Positions 57,473 through 64,000 of a stretch of 64,000 nucleotides of DNA are shown piece by piece (the stretch's first letter is position 1; every line of letters starts with the position of its first letter). The position numbers and the translations under genes were made by a program. The DNA lies in the NCBI GenBank assembly GCA_036172665.1, contig CM069871.1, positions 3,844,001 to 3,908,000 of the forward strand, read 5' to 3'. Source of the stretch: Prosopocoilus inquinatus. Lineage: Eukaryota; Arthropoda; Insecta; Coleoptera; Lucanidae. The notes beneath the pieces are model-generated. The model was not told the DNA's origin. It worked only from the letters and a program-made list of their open reading frames with translations, and made no database searches.

Positions 57473-60312
57473 CATTTAAAATTTTTCACTTAAATATTCG
57501 CAGTCTAAGATCGAAAATTGCTCCTCTTGAGGGATTGTTACATGAACTATCTTATCCAGAAATAGTTTGCTTGTCGGAGCACTGGTTATCAGATGATGAG
57601 ATTCTGCAATATTTTCTTACCAATTATACTTTAATAAGTAGCTATTGCAGGTCTGATTGTAAAGGTGGAGGTGTTTGTATTTATGCTAACAAAAATTTTA
57701 AAGTTTCTTCTCTCAAATGTGCTAATGCTTGTCTGGTGAAAGATTTCGAGTATGCATGCGCTCAGTTTATAAATGGTAACCTGAAATATACAATTATTAG
57801 TATATATAGATCTCCCAGCGGGAACTTAGAAATTTTCATTAATGAATTATTCTCAATACTTCAATGTAATGCTAAAAATAATACAACTTTAATCGTATGT
57901 GGTGATTTTAACATTAATTTCGCGGAAAATTCTAGAGCATCAGCAGATGTGTTAAATGTCTTTAAATCGTTTGGTCTTATGCCTCTTGTAAATCAGCCCA
58001 CTAGAATAACAAATACAACATCCACTTTAATTGATAACATATTTGTAAGTGAATGTGATACTATTTTAGACTGTCATGTTTCAGACTCGACTCTATCAGA
58101 TCATTACTACCAAATGTTAGCAGTGAGAAATGTTGATCCGTCTCATCATATTCCAAAATATATCTATAGACGGAAATTTATAACACAAAATATCACGTGT
58201 ATGCAACTAGCTTTAGAAAAGGAAGACTGGAGTAACGTTTACAGTGCAAACAATGCGGATGTGGCGTTTGAAAATTTTTATACATCTTTTCTTGAACATT
58301 TCAATAATTCTTTTCCGTTAATTAAATGTCGAGTACGTGCTAATAGTAAAGCCAATTTGCCTTGGCATAACAGTTCCCTACATAAACTATCCTGTAACTT
58401 ACGAGATCTTCATGCTCTTTGTAGAAAATATAATGATCCTCACTTACAAAACATATACAAAACTCAGAAAGAACATTACAATGCAGCAATAAAGGAAAGT
58501 AAGAAACAATACTATGACAACAAGATATCATTATCATCTAATAAATCAAAAACAACGTGGAATATTGTAAGGCAAATAGTAAATTCAACTAATTGTAAGA
58601 CATCTGATTACAAAATAATCTCGACCTCTGGAAACTTGATCACTGATCCTAAAGAGATAACTCAATTATTTTGTGACTATTTCAGTAACATAGTTTCAAA
58701 CTCAAATTATCAACATAATCAATATACCGCCAAATTCGGGTGTGATCGAAATATGTTTATGATTCCGACTAATGAAGAAGAAATTAGGTCTATAGTTAAA
58801 GTAATTTCACACAAACATTCTGCTGGAATTGACGATGTACCTTGTTCATTGCTTAAAGAAGTTTGTAAATTTATCACATCTCCGTTAGTTAACGTAATAA
58901 ACAAATGCCTATTGCAAGGCATATTTCCAGATCTACTATAGTGTGCCAAAGTTATACCCATCTTTAAAAAGGGTGAGCTATCCGACATAAATAACTATCG
59001 ACCTATTTCGCTCTTACCCGCTATCAGTAAAATTTTTGAAAAGATCTTGAATAAAAGATTGACCTCCTATCTGACGAAATTTGAAATATTACATAAAAAT
59101 CAATTTGGATTTATTAGCAACACATCTACAAAAGATGCCATTTATAATACATTAACGTATATTTATGAGAATCTAGATAAAAAACATAATGTTGCCGGTA
59201 TATTTTTTGATCTGTCCAAAGCATTTGACCTTTTGGATCATGATATTCTGTTAACCAAAATGGAAGCTTATGGTATACGGGGTACGGCCTTAAACTTATT
59301 CCACTCGTACCTTACTAACCGCAGTCAAGTTATTTCTTTAACGTCGGAACATGATGGTCTAATAAAGACTCATCAGTCCTCAAATGTACCCATTCACCGA
59401 GGTGTTCCACAGGGATCCATTCTAGGCCCAACATTGTTTTTGACTTATGTCAATGATTTACCAGTATCAGTAACTTCAGGTCATATCTCTCAATATGCGG
59501 ACGATACAAATGTAATAATTGCTGACAGATCAGTCGCTGAAATTTCTAATACCAGTACTGAAGTTGTATATAACATGAATAAATGGTGTGCGGACAATAA
59601 TCTTCTACTGAATCTGAAAAAAACGAATTTGGTAATATTCAAAAATCATATACGTGACTACAGCATTTTAGTTAAACATGACAGCAAATCTTTGCCACTT
59701 ACAAATAATGTTGAATTTTTGGGTCTTCAGGTTGACTCCAGGCTCGATTGGGACCTACATTGTTGTAAATTGAGCAAGAAATTGTGTTCTGCTTTTTTTG
59801 CTATAAATAATCTCAGATTTAATGTGGGAACAATTTCACTAAAAACTTTTTACTTTGCCTATGTCGAGTCGAGGCTACGGTATGGCTTAATGTTCTGGGG
59901 CTCATGCAGTCACTTCACGAATTTATTTGTGCTGCAAAAAAGAATTGTTAGAGTTATGTGTGGAGCTCCGATGAATACTCCATGCAGACCATTATTTAAA
60001 CAATTAGGGATATTACCATTAGCTAGCTTATATATTTTAGAATTAGCTGTTTTCGTAAAACAGCATGCGCATCTGTATACTCGGAATTCTGATATGTATA
60101 TGAGTATGAGCACTAGACACTGCAATGATATCTGCATCCCCAGTCACAAATCAACACTATATCAACGTGGTGCTCATTACAGAGCCATAAAAGTATTCAA
60201 TGCACTACCTAGCGATATTAAAAATGTTAGTTTAAAGCAATTCAAAACTTTAACTAAAACTTATTTGCTTTCTAAAAACTTTTACCACATAAATGAATTC
60301 ATTACTACGTAA
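57421..60312 (+). pseudogene. LINE ORF2: endonuclease + reverse transcriptase, one in-frame stop
   Basis: This frame is 964 codons including the terminal stop and is interrupted once, by TAG at 58,939-58,941 (codon 507); the two open parts are 506 and 421 codons and lie in the same frame. The N-terminal part is an APE-type endonuclease: HLNIRSL (N25), LSEHWL (E53), CGDFNIN (161-164) and SDHYY (226-228). The reverse transcriptase starts around the stop (VIPIFKKG after it; NNYRPISLLP) and goes on with FDLSKAFDLLDHD, RGVPQGSILGP and the catalytic YADD (692-695). The C-terminal part has FLGLQVDSRLDWD and LQKRIVRVMCGAP, common in CR1/Jockey-type elements. All catalytic residues are present, so apart from the stop it looks young. 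I give no clade with certainty. Confidence 0.92.
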
Positions 60313-60742
60313 CCTCAACCGTAACCTTTGCTTCGGCGACTAACTCCACTAACTTCTGCAAACCCATAATGTTCATTTTTGTATTTGCTACATACGTACC
60401 TTCTTTACCTCTGTTTTTAAATATATATATTTTTTTTTGTTGTTTCATGTTTATCTGCAAATATATGTTTTGTTTCATGTTTATCTGCAGTCGCATTGAC
60501 GTCACGTTTTCTCTCAATTTCTATTTTACCGACAATGTAATGCTTGTTACGTAATTTTATTTGTATTTTTTCAGATTTACATATATTTGTTATATTTATA
60601 TTGATACTATCTTTGTATTTGACAATGTCCATATCTGTTGATAAGCGACAATAAATAAATAAATAAATAAATAAATAAAATCAAACAAGAGATTATTTCG
60701 TGAATATCTCAATGAATCCGTTGAAATTTGTTGAGCAAAATG

Positions 60743-60873
60743 TTGGGCAAATGGATGCGTCTAATCGAAACCAAAGGCATCTCCGGCCGCCTATCCAGTA
60801 GCCGCCCCCTTTTGGTTACATCAACTTGGCCGGAGATGTCTCTAGTTTCGATCAGACGGATCCGTTTGTCCAA
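60743..60873. mobile_element. Snap-back MITE (131 bp)
   Basis: The left arm TTGGGCAAATGGATGCGTCT-AATCGAAACCAAAGGCATCT, then CCGGCC, pairs with the right arm read inversely, TTGGACAAACGGATCCGTCT-GATCGAAACTAGAGACATCT, CCGGCC. About 46 bp per arm with some 8 mismatches; GC-richer than its flanks. It lies 60 bp after the LINE tail. No target duplication is clear. Confidence 0.7.
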
Positions 60874-62300
60874 TCGCGTTCGACTTCTAGATAATGCAAA
60901 ACTATCAGCGATTTGAAGGAAATTACCTTATCGAAGGGGTTTAGGAAGCACGCAACTTCGACGTCCGAATAGATTATCCTGAAAAGGGAAGTAAATCTCC
61001 TTGAACTAACTAATCCTCAGACCTAATTGTTAAGAATGTCTTCGATTTTAGATGGAGCGGAAACCTTTTGGCCATTTGGATTACACTTTCCAATAACAAA
61101 CCTGCAGACCTAATGGAAATTTGAAAAGAATCTCGTAGATTCATTTAGTAGCAAACACTGGACCAATCATCAAGTCAATTTAACTATCTATTATTGACTG
61201 ATCAACTGTTTATTCTGCCATGAATCTTCCAAACCATGGTTGAGTCAAATCAATGACCTAACTGCACGAATTCGTCAAGTCAATAGTCAGATCAAACCAC
61301 CTGACTGTGAGAATTCAAAATTCAGATATGTATTAAAAGGTATTTAATTTCTCTTTTAGAAAAATTTTTGTGCAAATCGTTTTTGTCAGGTCAAAAAGCG
61401 ATCGTAAGATGTCGCTATTTTATCTGTATTTAATTTCATTTAATCTTCAGAAAATAAGCTGCAGGGTGAGAATTGCAACGACAGTTTCTTTCCACGAGGT
61501 AAGTAATATGTTGTTCTTTAGTTTCGCGCATCGGATGAAATAAATTGATGAGATAAGCTTTGAGAAAACACCCCCAAGGGATGATGATGACTGCACCACC
61601 TACTGGACGGAGGTATTTGTATTTGTGTCCCGAGGGAAGGCGGGGAGATGCAGCTTTGAAGATGATAAAAACAATTAACCTTTGAATTTGTAGTCAGTCA
61701 GTCAGTCAGGACTCCGAATAAGCTTTAGGAAAAAGCATCCGAATATTCTCGTTCCGGGCGATTCTAAAATTGCACCTCAGATTTAAATTCTTTTATATAA
61801 ATTCACTAATTTTCCCCAAGCCTCTTAATTAACGGATACGAAGAGATTAATTTACGCTCGGTTGATAAAACGAATCAATTCCGCTTAAAGAACTAATCAA
61901 TGCAAAAGACCCAAAATCCGTGTCTCACTCTCTTTCTTATATTAATTTATTTTGTTGTAAAAAATCATTTCTTCCTTTGTTTAACGTTGCTGTAACTTTA
62001 AAGGATTTATTTCGCATCTGTCATTGGTTGATATTTTATTAGTTTTATGTATTAACAACGGCCCTGTTCGAATTTTTCGAAGGAAAACACCGTTGCAAGA
62101 GTATTTTTCGGGATCGTGTAGGTTTTGATTCCAGTAGGTACCTAGGAAGCGAACGGTACAGAAAAATTGAAAATTTCATCAAGATGTCAACAAAAAACGA
62201 TGGGCAGAGCCGGATTCAGGGCCAGTTGGTTATATTGGTTAAATCGAAATGAACCCGTGACAACGTAAACTGCGGCAAACCCACCAATTTAACCTTACAA
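60874..62300. other. No recognisable gene
   Basis: AT-rich unique-looking sequence with a short (TCAG)n run near 61,693. GACCTAA(T) words near 61,020 and 61,110 suggest a weak local duplication. The 43-bp repeat at 61,385 is described separately. Confidence 0.45.
61385..61427. repeat. 43-bp perfect repeat (inverse at 41,097)
   Basis: It runs from GTCAGGTCAAAAAGCGATCG to AAGATGTCGCTATTTTATCTGT (final bases) and is the exact reverse complement of 41,097-41,139. The flanks do not match, so it is a short conserved core of a dispersed family. Confidence 0.9.
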
Positions 62301-62305
62301 AATTT

Positions 62306-62425
62306 TGGCGTCCCACGCGGGTTCACATGCAACGCATTACATAAAATTGGCGCCCTACGTGGGGCCGGCCTGCAAAGAGTCGCTCAAAAATAATTCACTG
62401 TAAAATTTGGCGCCCAACGTGGGGC
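62306..62425 (+). repeat. Three successive PBS-like sites (tRNA-Lys type)
   Basis: TGGCGCCCAACGTGGGGC at 62,408-62,425 is the exact complement of the last 18 nt (with CCA) of insect tRNA-Lys(CUU), as used to prime Gypsy-like LTR elements. Weaker copies precede it: TGGCGCCCTACGTGGGGC at 62,348 and TGGCGTCCCACGCGGGTTC at 62,306. Before the first two stands TTACA or ATTACA plus an AAAATT spacer, like an LTR end followed by a PBS. Steps are 42 and 60 bp. I see no gag or pol downstream, so this is a fragment of an LTR element. Confidence 0.65.
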
Positions 62426-64000
62426 CCGCTACAGTAAGTCGTCACCAACCGAATAAAATAAAATTTCTGCTGCTTTGTGACCCCCCCAAATGAGTGTCTC
62501 AATGTAATCGGTGACTAAAGCAGCGAGACAGAAAAATTGCTTTTAATGAAGAAGAAAACATAACGTAGTCGTGCTGTGCTGCACACGATCCGCTGATGTG
62601 ACTTATTTACGGCGAGTTGTCAATGCGAAAGGCCAAAGGGTGTTCATTCGGTCCTCTGCAGTATGCACTTGCAGGCCAGTGCACCGTCTCTGTGAAAAAA
62701 CAAGTCGTTCACGCCGGCATTGTCATCGATGCAGCAGCAGCAGCACCAGCGGCCGGTTTTTCACAAAACACAAAAAGACTGCTGCACTCCGCTCGTCACT
62801 GCAGCTACTTTGTCAATTTGTGCTGTCATTTGAGCGTAAGATTAGGCTTTGACGGCTTTGATAAAATTCAAATGCGCCAGAACCGTGCTACCAATTTTTT
62901 TTTTCTTTTTTTTTTTGCTTTTCGTGCCTGCCGTACTAAGTGCATCAGAAATTTTTGCTGCATGCCACCACAATAGAAAATCGTTAAAGATTTTTTTTTT
63001 TTTTCAGGAAAACAACTCGATTGTATTTTGTCTCTCGCCTTTGAGGTTTGTTTGTTTGTTTTTTCTTTTCGTTTGCTTCGGGCGTTGATAAAGAATCGTC
63101 GGAATTTCACGTTAGCTACTGGAATCCTTGTGTTTTAAGTTGCGTGGCTGAAAAGATTTATGAAAAAAGGGTAAATAATGTAATTCAGAATGCATTCTTG
63201 CCTTGGCTTGGTCGTGCTGCGTGCTCTCGGTCCTATGGCCACCCGCTGAGTGTGGCCGCCCTCTGATACCATCTACAGTTACTGCATTGCACGGCTCCGG
63301 TGTCAGCACGGTCCCGGAAACGCTTTGCTAATCAGACAACACGATGGGAACTGATATAGCACTTCCATTATCTTCATTTCACGATCTCAGGCAAAAGTTT
63401 TTTTTTGTCACACTTGTTTGGTTATATCTAGGAGACCACTTGACCCAAGGGGGTCTGCTGTTTTGACGAAGTCATCCTTTTGTCATTTGTTTGTCATACT
63501 GGGAGTTTCTCGTAAAAACTACATATAATAAAAAGAAATTATTAAAGCACGGACTTGTAAAATCTAGGGCAATTTCAATAGTTCCGGAATGTAATAGCAA
63601 TAAGCGAGGTAACCCGATATAACACGGTTCATGTTTCATAATAAAACATCGGCGGAATCGCTGCATGGGCGTTACTGCCAACTATAAGAAGGGGAGCCGC
63701 CCGGAACCATCCCAGCCACGATGGACGCTGTTCCCGGCGATCACCATCACCTTTCGGGTTGGGTTGGTTGAGAAATCTCCCTCCCCTTCACCTCTTTGCG
63801 ACAAACAAAAATGTTTGTATTCTTTGTAACGAGTGTTCAATTAAAAAAACGGTCTAGATAGCCATGAATTTATTCTGAACGTATAGCGTAGGGTTTTTCA
63901 TACGACTAGCATGAAGCGTCACTTGCATTTTTAACCTCAATTTAACTCAAAGAAGACATTTTAAAAATAAACGTTTCTTACCGAATATTTATGGTAAGTA
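62426..64000. other. No recognisable gene
   Basis: Open frames of 93-119 codons at 62,571-62,976 overlap in two frames and have no gag, zinc-knuckle or other motif, although they lie where a gag leader would be expected. GC-richer patches are at about 62,600-62,780 and 63,640-63,790. The latter has a 16-codon frame with a good start context (CCACGATGG) at 63,721, but no continuation or clear splice donor. Confidence 0.4.

Larger units (their letters stand above)
56803..60682 (+). mobile_element. Near full-length LINE (non-LTR retrotransposon), CR1/Jockey group
   Basis: The 5' edge is set where the 285-bp satellite sequence stops and is therefore approximate. It contains a decayed ORF1 end, an ORF2 with endonuclease and reverse transcriptase, a 3' UTR of about 340 bp and an (AATA)n tail at 60,651-60,680. 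A 3' tandem tail in place of poly-A is usual for CR1- and Jockey-like elements. No target duplication is evident, and the satellite does not resume after the tail. The clade is inferred from motif style only. Confidence 0.88.

Noticed and set aside
62571..62976. gag-like gene after the PBS-like sites
   Set aside because: Two overlapping frames, alanine and cysteine runs from low-complexity DNA, no zinc knuckle or capsid motif.
63721..63771. Short first exon starting CCACGATGG
   Set aside because: Only 16 codons to a stop, no GTRAG donor in reach, no supporting evidence.

Overview
The window looks like a non-coding, repeat-dominated stretch of an insect nuclear genome. It is AT-rich and full of poly-A/poly-T runs, but CpG is not depleted in the richer patches. 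It carries insect-type transposons: a LINE with an (AATA)n tail, a solo LTR, a binding site for a tRNA-Lys primer, and many snap-back MITEs. I found no convincing host protein-coding exon. A large intron or an intergenic desert fits best. I cannot name the species; a beetle-like or moth-like genome is only a guess.

Layout. 0-7.3 kb: AT-rich tandem repeats, then a 475/970-bp array with repeated AGCGCCATCT motifs. 8.36-9.23 kb: an 868-bp element with long subrepeat-built inverted ends and a perfect 8-bp target duplication. 9.3-18.4 kb: more AT-rich arrays, including a 1.7-kb array of TACTCATTGATACTAACC-like words, several MITEs and a CpG-rich island. 20.2-21.9 kb: 17 copies of a 99-bp satellite with local three-unit higher order. 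22.4-23.8 kb: a 169-bp duplication and a 564-bp solo LTR (minus strand, TSD AGTG). 25.8-34.3 kb: AT-rich arrays largely in the opposite orientation to those at 16-18 kb, plus an inverted-end element filled with a 46-bp minisatellite that repeats TGACGTCA. 35.9 kb: a tRNA-like sequence. 37-44.5 kb: 321-bp, 219-bp and 655-bp tandem duplications and dispersed copies. 46.7-49.0 kb: an element with inverted ends of about 400 bp. 49.7-51.3 kb: another GACGATC-type AT-rich array. 52.7-56.8 kb: three further tandem arrays (237, 429 and 285 bp). 56.8-60.7 kb: a near full-length LINE. Its ORF2 (endonuclease + reverse transcriptase) is broken by one in-frame TAG, and before it is the damaged end of an ORF1. 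62.3-62.4 kb: three PBS-like sites in a row.

The features do not form a pathway. What ties the window together is shared repeat modules. An AGCG(C/A)CATCT-type core recurs in at least four repeat settings. In its GCGCCA(T/C)CT form it equals the reverse complement of the published Drosophila CTCF core, AG(A/G)TGGCGC. A GACGATCG word and a 'GTTGACCTTGAGATTT'-type word recur in arrays at six places and in both orientations. The LINE is the only protein-coding-derived unit I can support.
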